Shown piece by piece: positions 26,758-35,960 of a stretch of DNA of 64,000 bases. The stretch comes from Terriglobia bacterium (lineage in GTDB: Bacteria; Acidobacteriota; Terriglobia; Acidiferrales; UBA7541): NCBI GenBank assembly GCA_020072805.1, contig JAIQGC010000002.1, positions 20,249 through 84,248 on the forward strand, written 5' to 3'. Each line of letters opens with the position of its first letter. Position 1 is the stretch's first letter. Under the pieces are notes generated by a model that had not been told where the DNA came from, did no database searches, and saw nothing but the letters and a program-made list of their open reading frames with translations. A program made the position numbers and the translations under genes.

Positions 26758-27783
26758 TCAGGCAAAAACGGCCTTGTACAATCCGTCCAGCGCGGACGAT
26801 TTTGCGCGAGCGCGGTCCAGCAGGACGATGGAGAGAATTGTAAGGGTAAAAGCGGCGATAAAGGAAACGGGGAGGAGGCCGTTTTCCAGGTGAAGGCGGC
26901 GCAGGAACAGACGAAGAACCTGGAGGATGGCAATTTGAGCGATATAGCCGAAGAGGGTGTAGTTCCCCAGGAGAAGAATGAGCCGGCGGATGCCGGCGAA
27001 TTCACCGGCGACCGTTCCCAGGAAAAAGAAAAGCATGAGGTTGAGCAAAACGGCGGCGACTTCCAGCGGGAAGGAAACTTCCCAGTAGGTGACGGCGGCG
27101 AGGTAGCCGAGGTAGGCGGCGGCAAAGGGAAAGGGATAGCGGATGAACGCGGCGATCCTATGCGCGGGGAGGAAGCCGAGAAGCACACCCAGCAAACCGA
27201 TGGAGAGCAATTCCAGATTTCCGCTCTGGAGGCCCTGATGGTGCAGGAGAAGAATCAGAAGAAGGAAGCAGAGAAACAGAACATGGAAGACATAGGGAAA
27301 GACTCCGCGAAAAAGAGCGAGAAGCGCGGAAAGCAGGAGCAAGTAGGCGATGGGAACCAGGATAAAGAAAGCAGCGGACTTTCCCGCGCCGACGACGGCA
27401 ATGTTTCCGGACAGGAAGACGGCCACAAGATTTACCGGGGAAAAGAATGCAGCTGGCGCCGGGGCGTGGGCAATGGCGGAGAGGAGAACTCCTCCGGCCA
27501 GGTTCAGAAAAAGAAAAATAGCCAGAATCTTCAGGCCTCTGCGCGCAAGACGGAGGGAAAGACCGGGGTGAGCCGGGCCGTATTTGGCGAAATAGACGCT
27601 GGAGACGAGAAAGCCGGAGATGCAGATGAAAGAGGGAGGCAAAAAACGGAGATAGCGGTAGACATCGCCGTGGGAGGCGTAGAAATAGTTCAGCCAATGA
27701 TAGAGAACCATGGTCAGGACCAGGGCGCCCTTGGTGAAGTCGATGGCGGAGATCCGTTCGGTTTTTGTAGCGGTGGAGTGCAA
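26758..27783 (-). CDS. Membrane acyltransferase, OpgC / acyltransferase-3-like
   Basis: The 341-residue protein has about ten membrane helices. Its N-terminus RISAIDFTKGALVLTMVLYHW matches the R-x-x-x-ID-x-x-x-G-x-x-x-x-x-MV-x-x-H pattern of membrane acyltransferases such as OpgC and heparan-glucosaminide acetyltransferase relatives, which move acetyl or succinyl groups onto extracytoplasmic glycans. The C-terminal LLGNYTLFGYIAQIAILQVL helix resembles the closing G-x-x-S/T-L-x-x-Y-I helix of the superfamily. It lies 16 bases after the amidotransferase stop. It probably O-acylates the exopolysaccharide; the acyl group is unknown. Confidence 0.72.
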   Translation of the reverse strand: MHSTATKTERISAIDFTKGALVLTMVLYHWLNYFYASHGDVYRYLRFLPPSFICISGFLVSSVYFAKYGPAHPGLSLRLARRGLKILAIFLFLNLAGGVLLSAIAHAPAPAAFFSPVNLVAVFLSGNIAVVGAGKSAAFFILVPIAYLLLLSALLALFRGVFPYVFHVLFLCFLLLILLLHHQGLQSGNLELLSIGLLGVLLGFLPAHRIAAFIRYPFPFAAAYLGYLAAVTYWEVSFPLEVAAVLLNLMLFFFLGTVAGEFAGIRRLILLLGNYTLFGYIAQIAILQVLRLFLRRLHLENGLLPVSFIAAFTLTILSIVLLDRARAKSSALDGLYKAVFA

Positions 27784-27799
27784 GGCAATTCCCTATTCG

Positions 27800-29626
27800 C
27801 TAGATGGAATCCACAAAGAAGCGGTGAATGAGTTCAAGCGTCAGCAGTTTGTGAATCTCGACGGTGTGATTGCGGTTGCCATGGAGATGGCCCTGGACCA
27901 CGGATTCCACCATTTTCTTGTCGAGGTACGGACGGGAAAGGCTGCGGGGATCGAGCAGCATCTCGCGAACGTAGGAGGAAAGAGCATCGCGATACCAGAC
28001 GCGGTAGTGAGCGAACTTGTGGCGGCCAAGGAAGAGGCGCTCAAGGTGCAGAGGGGCGAGGAGATGGTCCACGCCGGCCACCCACTGGGGCATGCCGTAG
28101 TCGTAGGCATATTCGGCCTTGACGGTGAATTCGATGAAGCCGCGAATGAGGGAGCGCCGGAGGCGGCCCTGGCCGCCGGCGATTCCGCGGTCGGTGGGAA
28201 TGCGCCACAAAGCGGGATTGCCCTCGGAAATCAAACGGATGCAGGCGTCGTCGTTGCGGCAGGAGGAGTCCGGAGCGCGAAAAACGGTGCGGACGAATTC
28301 GTTATCGAGATAAGGAGAGCGCAAGGAGAGCTGGGTCTGCTCGAGAGCGAGAAGGCCATAGTGGTGCCAGGGTGCCTGGCGAAAGACGGCAAAGGAGAGC
28401 GGGTGGCCATGGAGCAGGCTGGCGTAGGTCTGCTTGGCCCGGGCCACGTTTGACATCACCTCTGGAGAGAAAAGGCCGGGCAGGGGATCGCCAGGCCGGA
28501 AGGCACGAATGCGGCGGAGCACTTCCCCGCCGTAGTTGCCGGTCATGCGCACGGGAGCGATCTGGCGGGCTTTTTCGTTGGCGTAGAGATCGGAGGCGCG
28601 TTCGACATCCACGCAGCCATCGGAGAGAAAGATGGCGCGCTCGGCATAGTGGGCAAAGCGTGAAAGGAAATCCCCGGCGACCGGAATGACCTGGTGAGTT
28701 TGGCCGCAAGCGCGGGCGACGCGGCGCCCCACGCGGACATCCTGGCAATCGCGATACATGCCGCCGAAGGTGTAGCAAGGAAGCGAACCTTCGGGAAACT
28801 TCCGACGCGCCAGGATCATACGGGTGTCCAGACCGCCGGTCAGGGAGAGAGCAATCGGCTGGGGCCCCTCGAAATAGCGGGGAAGATTGCGGGTGAAAAC
28901 TTCCTGGAGCTGCTGGTAGTAGGATTCGGGGTCCAGTTGGGGCTGTTCTTCCCATTCACGGGAATGAAAATAGAAGTCCTTGCGATCCAGCAGACCGTTG
29001 CGGAAGGACCAGGCCGAGGCGGGGGGAAGCGCCTCGATGCCCTTGAAAATGGATTTGTTCTCGAGCGTGCACCCGCAGGCAATGAGTTCGCCCAGTCCGC
29101 GCGGGTCCAGGGAGCGCAATTCGGGACGGACGGCGAGGATGGCTTTGGCTTCGGCGGCGAAGTAGAAGGCGTCCTGCGCTTCGTGGCAGTAGATGCGCTG
29201 CATGCCATAGCGGTCGTTGAAAAGCAGAGTGGAGCCGGTGGCGGAGTTGGTCAGCAGGCCGTGGAAGCGGCCGTTCAAAGACGCGGGAAAGGAGGGATCC
29301 TCTTCGGAAAGATGGACGAGATAGGAAGGGCCGCGAGTATCCAGCTGATGACCACGTTCTTGAAGGCGTTGAGAGATTCCGGACTCCGAGAATTCTTCAC
29401 CGGAAAAAACCAGGGCGATATCGCGCTGCTCATTGAAGAGGGGCATGCCATCCGAGAAGGAGCTGGCCAGAGCGGTCCACCCCACATAGACGCCGCAGGA
29501 GGGATCGGTCCAAGTGCCGCAGGTATAAAAGGATTCGTGACGGAGAGTGGAAAGCATGCGCTGCAGCTGGCGCTTCGCCTGCTCAGGAGGCATTTTTTTC
29601 GTGATGAGACCGGCAATTCCGGGCAT
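27800..29626 (-). CDS. Asparagine-synthase-like amidotransferase lacking the N-terminal Cys
   Basis: This protein of 608 residues has the two-domain asparagine synthetase B layout: an N-terminal class II glutaminase fold (FNDRYGMQRIYCHEA) and a C-terminal AMP-forming synthetase with the pyrophosphate loop SLTGGLDTR (261-269). The mature N-terminus should be Cys2, the glutaminase nucleophile; here it reads Met-Pro-Gly-Ile-Ala-Gly. The start at ATG 29626 is well supported (GAGGA eight bases upstream, 12 bases after the previous stop). It may use free ammonia or another nucleophile. In sugar loci, relatives such as WbpS amidate uronic acids, which fits the neighbouring WbpB/D/E-like genes. It is not necessarily an asparagine synthetase. 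Confidence 0.85.
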   Translation of the reverse strand: MPGIAGLITKKMPPEQAKRQLQRMLSTLRHESFYTCGTWTDPSCGVYVGWTALASSFSDGMPLFNEQRDIALVFSGEEFSESGISQRLQERGHQLDTRGPSYLVHLSEEDPSFPASLNGRFHGLLTNSATGSTLLFNDRYGMQRIYCHEAQDAFYFAAEAKAILAVRPELRSLDPRGLGELIACGCTLENKSIFKGIEALPPASAWSFRNGLLDRKDFYFHSREWEEQPQLDPESYYQQLQEVFTRNLPRYFEGPQPIALSLTGGLDTRMILARRKFPEGSLPCYTFGGMYRDCQDVRVGRRVARACGQTHQVIPVAGDFLSRFAHYAERAIFLSDGCVDVERASDLYANEKARQIAPVRMTGNYGGEVLRRIRAFRPGDPLPGLFSPEVMSNVARAKQTYASLLHGHPLSFAVFRQAPWHHYGLLALEQTQLSLRSPYLDNEFVRTVFRAPDSSCRNDDACIRLISEGNPALWRIPTDRGIAGGQGRLRRSLIRGFIEFTVKAEYAYDYGMPQWVAGVDHLLAPLHLERLFLGRHKFAHYRVWYRDALSSYVREMLLDPRSLSRPYLDKKMVESVVQGHLHGNRNHTVEIHKLLTLELIHRFFVDSI

Positions 29627-29637
29627 ATTCGGATCCT

Positions 29638-30534
29638 CTAGGAGTTTTCCGTGACGGAGCGGAATTTGCGGTTGTTCCAAGCATTGCGCAGATCGCGAAG
29701 CCTGGCCACTAAAGACTGAGGGAAAAGATCCACCCAGCGGTGATGGAGGCGGAGACGCAAGGCGAGTTTGCCGAAGTGCGTCAGCGGGACATAGTAGCGC
29801 GGGACATCGATTTTCTGGAAACCGTTGTTTTCCTTAAAATCAGTGACGCTGTCCTTCTGTCTTTTTCCATAGGCAAAGTTCGAATAAACGAGATAGGGGA
29901 TCTGGTGTTCGGCGCAGTAACGGACGGCCTGTGCGACAAGGGCATTCGTCGGAGCCTTGTCTCTGTGCCGAATCATCGAGACAATGTTCATCAGACCTGC
30001 CTGCGTTCGAGTTTCGTTGCTTACCAGCTTGACGAAACCAATCATGGCGTCGCCGAGAAAAGCACCGATAAAGACGCTGGAGTCGAGGTAGGTGGCTTCC
30101 TCGCGGCGTACGGTCTCCAGGTCCTTTCCGAAGTGAGTGAACGGCCGGCCCTGGCGAACGGGGCACTCGTTATAGATCTCCCAAATTCCCTGAACAAGGG
30201 CATCATCGAAAGGCACCACCCGGAGCGTTACCCCTTTCTTCTCGGCTTTCCGAGCCATATTCCTGGTTTTGTTGTCGATCTGCTGCGTCCACCAGTGGTC
30301 GAAGGTGGATACCGGCAGTGCGGCAAAGTTGTCCCATTCCCTGGGGAAGGAATATAAGGGGACAGATTGTGGAAGCCTCTGGGTGAAAGTAAAAAGGTCA
30401 ATGCGCTCGCCGGACTTACGGAGAGCATCGAGCAAGGGCTCAGGCTTCTCCACAAACAAGTACCCTTCCGCGTCCAGGCGGGCGATGCGGAGCAGGCGCC
30501 CCTCGATGCGAATATTTTCTCCAGCAACCTTCAT
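29638..30534 (-). CDS. GNAT/FemAB-fold acyltransferase of the exopolysaccharide operon
   Basis: The protein of about 298 residues has a GNAT-like fold related to FemAB and BioF2-like acetyltransferases. Central features are FDHWWTQQIDNKTRNMARKAEKKGV, followed by an IWEIYNECPVRQGRPFTHFGKDLETV helix-loop and a VFIGAFLGDAMIGFVKLV beta segment where acyl-CoA or aminoacyl substrates bind. ATG 30534 was chosen because GGGAGA precedes it and longer versions run into the FemAB gene. It follows that gene by 83 bases and precedes the amidotransferase by 11. The transferred group and acceptor are unknown; an N-acyl group on an amino sugar is the simplest guess. Confidence 0.68.
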   Translation of the reverse strand: MKVAGENIRIEGRLLRIARLDAEGYLFVEKPEPLLDALRKSGERIDLFTFTQRLPQSVPLYSFPREWDNFAALPVSTFDHWWTQQIDNKTRNMARKAEKKGVTLRVVPFDDALVQGIWEIYNECPVRQGRPFTHFGKDLETVRREEATYLDSSVFIGAFLGDAMIGFVKLVSNETRTQAGLMNIVSMIRHRDKAPTNALVAQAVRYCAEHQIPYLVYSNFAYGKRQKDSVTDFKENNGFQKIDVPRYYVPLTHFGKLALRLRLHHRWVDLFPQSLVARLRDLRNAWNNRKFRSVTENS

Positions 30535-30617
30535 CGATCGTCTCCCGAGGCAAGAGAGCGCGAAAGCGTCTCTGCCCGAATCATCGCACAACAAGCCGCG
30601 CGCAAGCCGGCGGGCGG

Positions 30618-31742
30618 CTAGCTGCCCGCGTGGGACTGCAGCTTCGCGGCGCGCGCCGCCCGGGGCAGTTCGCGCAGGGAGCGGTAGAGCGCACGCAGGC
30701 GCTCGCCGCAAGCGACCGCAAAATGGCTGAAGGCTCCAGCATGGGAATCAAAGCGGCCAAGATAAAAGAGGTCCTTGCTGTTGCTGCCGGCCAGGTCGGA
30801 TTTGAACTTATAGGTTCCCGGATTGGTCACGGGGTTGATGCCATTGAGATTATAAACCGTGCAATTTTCCTGCTTGAGTTTCTTGATGAGGTTCCAGTGA
30901 AGGAGATAGGAGCCTCTCTTCTCGAGACCGGCATTGCTGGTGGCTCCAAACAGATAGACCGCGGAATTTCCGATGGCGCTGCAGATGAGCCCGGCGCAGA
31001 CTTCGCCGCCGGACTTGCAGAGCAGGATTTTCATTTTGAGCGCTTCGGGCAACTGCGCCTGGATGCGCAGGAAGTCGCGAATGTCATTGGGCTCGGCAAA
31101 GTTTTTCCGTGAGACCATTTCCTTATAAATCGAAATGAAGGATTCGATCAGTTCGGTTCCCGAGCCTTCGATAATTTCCAGGCCGTTTTTCTCGGCCACT
31201 TTCAGATAACGCTTCCAGTGCGGGCGCATGCCGTCGCGCAGGCTCTCAAGAGACTGGGTCAGATCCATCAGGATGGTTCTTTTGTGGATTGCTTCCCCGA
31301 CCGGAGCGAATCCCTCTTCGGCCAGAACCGTCTGGAAGGCGGAAGAACCATCCGCAAAGAGAACGGGAAACAGGCGGAGGGCCAGGCCGCGGCGGCAGAC
31401 AAATTCATTGCGCAGCGCGCGGATGGCCTGACGAAACAGATCCGGATTTTCCGGGGCGCTGACGCGCCGCCATATGGGGCCCCACAAAACATAGGCGATG
31501 CCCGCGCGGAGGAGCGGCACCTTGACGATTTTGACCTGGGCCAGGGCGGCCAGGCTGCCGTTGTGCTTGAGGATCACATGACACAGGCCATGCCGCCCGC
31601 GGGTAACCTCGCCATACGGCCAAGTCTGATAGATATTGGCGTCATCAAACTGCAGCAGGAGTTCGCCCCAGAGGCGTTCGTCCACCGCGTCTATTTCCAC
31701 GGTGTAGCCGGGAGCCAACTTTTGTATCTCGCGCATGGACAT
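30618..31742 (-). CDS. FemAB-like aminoacyltransferase/acyltransferase
   Basis: The protein of about 374 residues has two tandem GNAT-like halves as in the Fem family: FDDANIYQTWPYGEV opens the first, and SLRDGMRPHWKRYLKVAEKNGLEI begins the second. RGSYLLHWNLIKKLKQ and YNLNGINPVTNPGTYKFKSDLAG match the C-terminal core, where the Gly-x-Tyr-x-Phe-K segment is typical. Fem enzymes add amino acids from tRNA to peptidoglycan; relatives in exopolysaccharide and PEP-CTERM loci have no proven substrate. ATG 31742 (AAAGAAG upstream) is preferred; an in-frame ATG at 31832 is possible. Confidence 0.75.
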   Translation of the reverse strand: MSMREIQKLAPGYTVEIDAVDERLWGELLLQFDDANIYQTWPYGEVTRGRHGLCHVILKHNGSLAALAQVKIVKVPLLRAGIAYVLWGPIWRRVSAPENPDLFRQAIRALRNEFVCRRGLALRLFPVLFADGSSAFQTVLAEEGFAPVGEAIHKRTILMDLTQSLESLRDGMRPHWKRYLKVAEKNGLEIIEGSGTELIESFISIYKEMVSRKNFAEPNDIRDFLRIQAQLPEALKMKILLCKSGGEVCAGLICSAIGNSAVYLFGATSNAGLEKRGSYLLHWNLIKKLKQENCTVYNLNGINPVTNPGTYKFKSDLAGSNSKDLFYLGRFDSHAGAFSHFAVACGERLRALYRSLRELPRAARAAKLQSHAGS

Positions 31743-31837
31743 AGATTCTATCGCTTCTTTCACGGGGAAAATCCCGCCGAACGCTTTCCCCGCAGGCCGA
31801 TTGTCCGGGCAGGCGCTTTGGGAACCTTGCATGCCAG

Positions 31838-33742
31838 TTACTCGGTAACGTAGGGAGTCTTGATCGGATGCATGCCCGCGATTTCCAGGAGTTTGCCGAG
31901 ATGATCGCAGAGTTTGATCAGGAAAATCATAAAGGTGTGATGCCCCCGCAACAGAGTAAACGGCAGAATGGCCGCATAGAGAGGGACGGCGACCACTGAC
32001 TTCAGGGTATCGAGGGGGCCCAGGCTCGGGTGATGCGCTGAATTCTTCCCGCGAAACAGCGCCCGTTTAAGCATGAAAGAACGCTTCCAGCGAACGGGAG
32101 GAACGCTTTCATAGGCCACCGCTTCATTGCACCAGATGAAGACGCGCCCCGCATTAATCATGCGTTCAAAAAAGTCCTGATCCTCGCCCGATTGAAACTG
32201 CGGGCGGAAGGGCGGAGAGCCGGGAGAGAAAAGGGCGGAGCTTAAGAGAACATTGCCGGTGCGTCCCTTGGTCCAGTCGATTACCAACCCGGTCGGATAG
32301 GTGGCGCGTTCGTAGAACTTGCCTTTGAGGATCCACCGCGGGGGTTGCTGGTCGAAATGAGGCAGGACCGGGCCGAGAACACCGTCCACAGCAAACTTCT
32401 GAGAGGCGCGAAAGAGGGTCAACAGCCAGTCTTGTACGGGGAATTCGTCGTCATCAATGAAGGCGACAAAATCGCCGGAAGCGCATGCAATCGCAGCGTT
32501 TCGGGTGAGGGCAATATTCTGTTCGGGCTGCATGCAGTAGCGGATAGGAACGGAAGAGGAGGCGGCGAACTCCTCGACGAGAGGCTCCGCGGAGCGCAGG
32601 CGGTCGTTATCGGCCACGACAATGGAAAAGGTAAACAGGCCGCCCGTTTCCTGGACGGCGAGTTTATCGAGCAGGCGCTTGAGGAATACGGGCCGCTTAT
32701 AGGTGCAGATGCAAACGGAGATATGTTTTGCGGGCTGCGATTCGCAAGCTTCGGATTGGGAATCCGGAAGGACGCCGCGGGCCACAGCGGGGCCAGCCAC
32801 GGCGCCGGAGGAAACCGCCTGCCGGAGAACGGAACCGGCGCTCTCCGCGGAGGAGAGAGAGAAGCCGGAAGAAATTCTGGCCTTCCCGAGAGAAGAAAAG
32901 ATTCCGCCAGCGGTCAGAAAATCGTACTCGACCTGGTCGATGGGATGGGTCTCCAATTCGACAAAGGAGTTCGCGGCGAGGGCAGCGACATCTCCGAGGC
33001 TGCCGGCGCAAGCATAGGGGTGGATGCTGAAGAAGAAATCGGCCAGGCGGTGGCGGCGCGCGAGAAGGCGGTCCACGAGCCTGCGATAGAGGCGGTTGAG
33101 GAAGCCCTTCTGTCCGGGAAGAAAAGAAAAGTTTTTTCTGACGATGGTTCCCGCCGGCAGCAGGTTGGACCAAATCACATTGGCGCAAAGGTGCATGTGA
33201 TGATGCCCGTCAATGCGCAGGGGCGCGGAGCCGTAAAGCCTTTTGAATTCCTCGAGCTGAGCCGCCACGACGAAGCGGAAGGAGCGGATGAGGCCGGGGT
33301 GAAAAAGCACCTGAGCGAGGCGGTTCCTTTTCAGATAGCGGGCAATGCGCTGCTGATGGGCGAGCAGCCGGGGAGAAGCGGCGGGAGAGGAAAAAGGGAG
33401 AGTGAAATTGAGGTGCAGGCCGGCGTCAATGTTGCGCTCGCGAGCCATCCGCGCGGCCCTTTCGGAATCGGCCATGAAGACCATGGCGCTGACGGAAGAA
33501 ACCGAACCAAGAAGGATGCAGTCGAGAGTGCGGTCGGTGGTTACGGCATCGCGCCCCCAGTCGTCGGCATTCACCAGGAGCAGGCCCGCGGGCGGGCGCG
33601 CGGAAGCGGACGCCGCGCCAAAGGAAATGCCGGTGTTTTCGCGGGGCACAGCGGAGTTGCGGGACCGCTCCGGGGCGGAGCTTCCCTTCTCGCTCATCGG
33701 TTTACTCGAATCCATGGACAGTACGCTCGCGGGGATCGACAA
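31838..33742 (-). CDS. Fusion: YdjC/ChbG-like carbohydrate deacetylase + family 2 glycosyltransferase
   Basis: One continuous reading frame of 634 residues joins two enzymes. Residues about 52-295 are a YdjC/ChbG-type deacetylase with the metal site LLVNADDWG (Asp60-Asp61), GLHLNF (His110) and IDGHHHMH (180-184). A 45-residue Ala/Ser-rich linker follows. Residues 340-634 are a GT2 (ISVCICTYKRP, IVVADND, metal site FIDDDEFP at about 430-432, then SGEDQDFFERM), ending in hydrophobic helices. The first half should remove N-acetyl groups from an amino sugar, the second transfer a sugar. TTG 33742 with AGG upstream or ATG 33715 could start it. It lies five bases after the previous GT2. Confidence 0.85.
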   Translation of the reverse strand: MSIPASVLSMDSSKPMSEKGSSAPERSRNSAVPRENTGISFGAASASARPPAGLLLVNADDWGRDAVTTDRTLDCILLGSVSSVSAMVFMADSERAARMARERNIDAGLHLNFTLPFSSPAASPRLLAHQQRIARYLKRNRLAQVLFHPGLIRSFRFVVAAQLEEFKRLYGSAPLRIDGHHHMHLCANVIWSNLLPAGTIVRKNFSFLPGQKGFLNRLYRRLVDRLLARRHRLADFFFSIHPYACAGSLGDVAALAANSFVELETHPIDQVEYDFLTAGGIFSSLGKARISSGFSLSSAESAGSVLRQAVSSGAVAGPAVARGVLPDSQSEACESQPAKHISVCICTYKRPVFLKRLLDKLAVQETGGLFTFSIVVADNDRLRSAEPLVEEFAASSSVPIRYCMQPEQNIALTRNAAIACASGDFVAFIDDDEFPVQDWLLTLFRASQKFAVDGVLGPVLPHFDQQPPRWILKGKFYERATYPTGLVIDWTKGRTGNVLLSSALFSPGSPPFRPQFQSGEDQDFFERMINAGRVFIWCNEAVAYESVPPVRWKRSFMLKRALFRGKNSAHHPSLGPLDTLKSVVAVPLYAAILPFTLLRGHHTFMIFLIKLCDHLGKLLEIAGMHPIKTPYVTE

Positions 33743-33747
33743 AGACG

Positions 33748-34698
33748 TTACCTGTTCGCCGATTTCAGGCTGGCGCAGTCCGCGGGCTGCCGCAAGGCGG
33801 CCTCTTTGCCAGGAAAGATTCTGCCGAGTCCAAAAAACTTTTTCAAGCGCTGCATCTGCTCGCGCCTTTGAAAGGCCATCAACTCATCGGAAATGGGGCG
33901 TTTTTCTCCGCGGAGCAGGGCCCGCAGATAGCCGTAGAGGAGAGCCAGGCCGCCGAGGATGCGCGGTTTGTAGGTCATCTGATGCACGCAGCGAAACAGC
34001 TCCCAGAGCGGATGGTAGCCGAACGCGTAATCCTTGCGGCCCTGCCGGAGGCGCGCCTGCAGCAGGCTAACCTGCGCCGTGCCCATGGTGCGATTGTGGC
34101 GGCAGACCTTTTCGGTGAAGGTGCGCGTCTTCCAGCCTTTCATTCGCGCGGTGGTTACCGCCAGATGATCAATGCCGCCGCCTTCCACCGGCACATAGCC
34201 GCCAATTTCTTCGAAGCACTCGCGGCGGAACAACTGGCAGCAGCCGGAAACATGCTCGATGCTGACAAAGCGATAGTCATAGACGGGAGCGGTATCGTTT
34301 TCCTGAAAGGGAGTTCCCACCAGGCCCAGGGCGGTGTCGGCGGCGACTTTGGCGAGCAGGAAGGAATAATAGTCTTCGTCAAAGGAAAGGTCCCCGTCGA
34401 GATTTCCGACCAGTTCGTAGGGGACCGACTGGACTCGGGCATAGCCGGCGTTGAAGGCCAGGACTTTCCCGGCGAAATGACGCTCTTTTCGCTCGGGCAT
34501 GCGGACGAGTTCGATCCAATCGTGCTGGGCGGCATAATTGAGGACAATCGCATCGGTCTCGTCGGTGGAGCCATCGCTGACGATGACCCATTTGGCCGGC
34601 CGCGCGGTCTGCGCCACCACGGACTGGATGGTCTGCTCGATGAAAGCGGCTTCATTGCGCGCCGGAGTAATCAGGACGTAAACGGGCAGGCGGCTCAT
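33748..34698 (-). CDS. Family 2 glycosyltransferase
   Basis: The 316-residue enzyme has YVLITPARNEAAFIEQTI, the VSDGSTDETD segment and the metal site NLDGDLSFDEDY, followed by the acceptor-side EEIGGYVPVEGGGIDHL and an MKGWKTRTF block ending in an RHNRTMG motif, resembling the histidine-containing segment of this family. The C-terminal part has an amphipathic membrane-associated segment. Its ATG overlaps the upstream stop (ATGA). It should add one sugar to the lipid-linked repeat unit. Confidence 0.9.
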   Translation of the reverse strand: MSRLPVYVLITPARNEAAFIEQTIQSVVAQTARPAKWVIVSDGSTDETDAIVLNYAAQHDWIELVRMPERKERHFAGKVLAFNAGYARVQSVPYELVGNLDGDLSFDEDYYSFLLAKVAADTALGLVGTPFQENDTAPVYDYRFVSIEHVSGCCQLFRRECFEEIGGYVPVEGGGIDHLAVTTARMKGWKTRTFTEKVCRHNRTMGTAQVSLLQARLRQGRKDYAFGYHPLWELFRCVHQMTYKPRILGGLALLYGYLRALLRGEKRPISDELMAFQRREQMQRLKKFFGLGRIFPGKEAALRQPADCASLKSANR

Positions 34699-35960
34699 GA
34701 ATTCCCCCGAAGGGAAGGAGCGGAGGAATCCCCGCCGGCCGGCAAGGGCCGAAATTCGGCCAGAAGCGCGGTCAGAGCGAGCAACATCCAGGCCTGAGTC
34801 CAGCGAATATAAGAGATGCGGTTCTTGAAGAATCGCAGCACCCGGAAATAGAAAAAGCCGCGCTCATCCCACATATGCTGCATGGCCCAGCGGAAAACCG
34901 AGAGGGCCTGGGAGCGGCTGTCGGGATAAACATCCTGAAATTCCAGAAGGGTGAGGATGCTCTGCGCCACGCAATGGGCGTCGATGGGGTAGGTGCGATC
35001 GTGATAGTAGCGGACCGCTCCGCCGGGAAGAAAAAAATGCTCGCGGTAGAAATCGAGGCCGCGGCGAATATGTCCGTCGAATTCCGAAGTGCCCAGGAGG
35101 CGCGCGATGGAGTGCAAGGAAGACAGATTGTAGCCGGTATGAAAGTTATCCACCCACTGCTGCCGGGGAGATTCCCCATAGGCCCAGGAACCGTCGGCAC
35201 GCTGCTGCGAGGCGGAATGGCGGGCCGCCTGCAAGGCGGGGGCAAGAAATTTTTTATCGCCGGTATGCTTATAGACGCGGCAGAGAAGCGCCGAAGCGAG
35301 AAAATTGGCGTTGTGAATCTGGCTGCGGTTGCCGGCCATGGGATAGCAGAAGCCTGCCACGCCGTTTTCGCCGGACCAGAAGAGTTCCTGCAGGAGGTAC
35401 TCGGCCGCGCTCACGGCGATGGGCAGGCACCGGGCGTCCCCGCGCTGCTCGTAAGCGTCCAGAAGAGCGCCGGCGGCGAAGGCGGTGCAAACGAGATTGG
35501 GATCCCAGCGGGGAACCAGAACGGTGCGGGTCTGCCAGGGAAAATTGTAACCCCAGCACCAGTAGGGGGAGCCGCTGGTACGCAAAGCGATCAGGCGATC
35601 GATCATCAGGCCGGCATAGTCCTGCTCGCCGGCCACGCCCATTTGAGAAAGTTTGAGAAAAGCGCTGAGGAAGATGGCGATGGCTTTGGGATTCTGCGTT
35701 TTTTTGATGAGCAACAGCCCGCGGATATCCACGGGGCTGCGCTTCATGGCCTGGGTGAGAATCAGGCGGGGGATCCTGGAATTCAGAAACGGCAGAGCCG
35801 TAAAGATCCCGCTATTGGTGGCGTCATAGGGCTCATAGCCCGCCCAGTCGTTCTCCCGGCAATAGGCCAGGAGCTTCCTGAGGGTGGCCTCGCACAGCGC
35901 GGCCTCCGCTGGGGCTGGAGGCGCAGAGTGGATCGTGGGAAGTTCCGCCGTGGTCATCCG
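34695..35960 (-). CDS. Alpha/alpha-barrel-like protein of the exopolysaccharide operon
   Basis: This protein of about 421 residues is made of repeated helical hairpins ending in small loops, for example ALLDAYEQRGDARCLPIAVSAAEY, LLCRVYKHTGDKKFLAPAL and SIARLLGTSEFDGHIRRGL, as in six-hairpin glycosidases and epimerases. Aromatic-rich segments (YWCWGYNFPWQTR, DNFHTGYNL) could line a sugar-binding cleft. No catalytic acids could be assigned. There is no signal peptide, so it acts in the cytoplasm or at the inner membrane face. ATG 35960 has a strong GGGAGGAAG upstream; the longer frame overlaps the aminotransferase and is not used. Exact function is unknown. Confidence 0.72.
   Translation of the reverse strand, partial: RMTTAELPTIHSAPPAPAEAALCEATLRKLLAYCRENDWAGYEPYDATNSGIFTALPFLNSRIPRLILTQAMKRSPVDIRGLLLIKKTQNPKAIAIFLSAFLKLSQMGVAGEQDYAGLMIDRLIALRTSGSPYWCWGYNFPWQTRTVLVPRWDPNLVCTAFAAGALLDAYEQRGDARCLPIAVSAAEYLLQELFWSGENGVAGFCYPMAGNRSQIHNANFLASALLCRVYKHTGDKKFLAPALQAARHSASQQRADGSWAYGESPRQQWVDNFHTGYNLSSLHSIARLLGTSEFDGHIRRGLDFYREHFFLPGGAVRYYHDRTYPIDAHCVAQSILTLLEFQDVYPDSRSQALSVFRWAMQHMWDERGFFYFRVLRFFKNRISYIRWTQAWMLLALTALLAEFRPLPAGGDSSAPSLRGNS

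Noticed and set aside
30535..30711. N-terminal extension of the GNAT-like protein
   Set aside because: Arg/Ala-rich shadow of the FemAB gene; ATG 30534 has a Shine-Dalgarno and leaves a normal gene gap.
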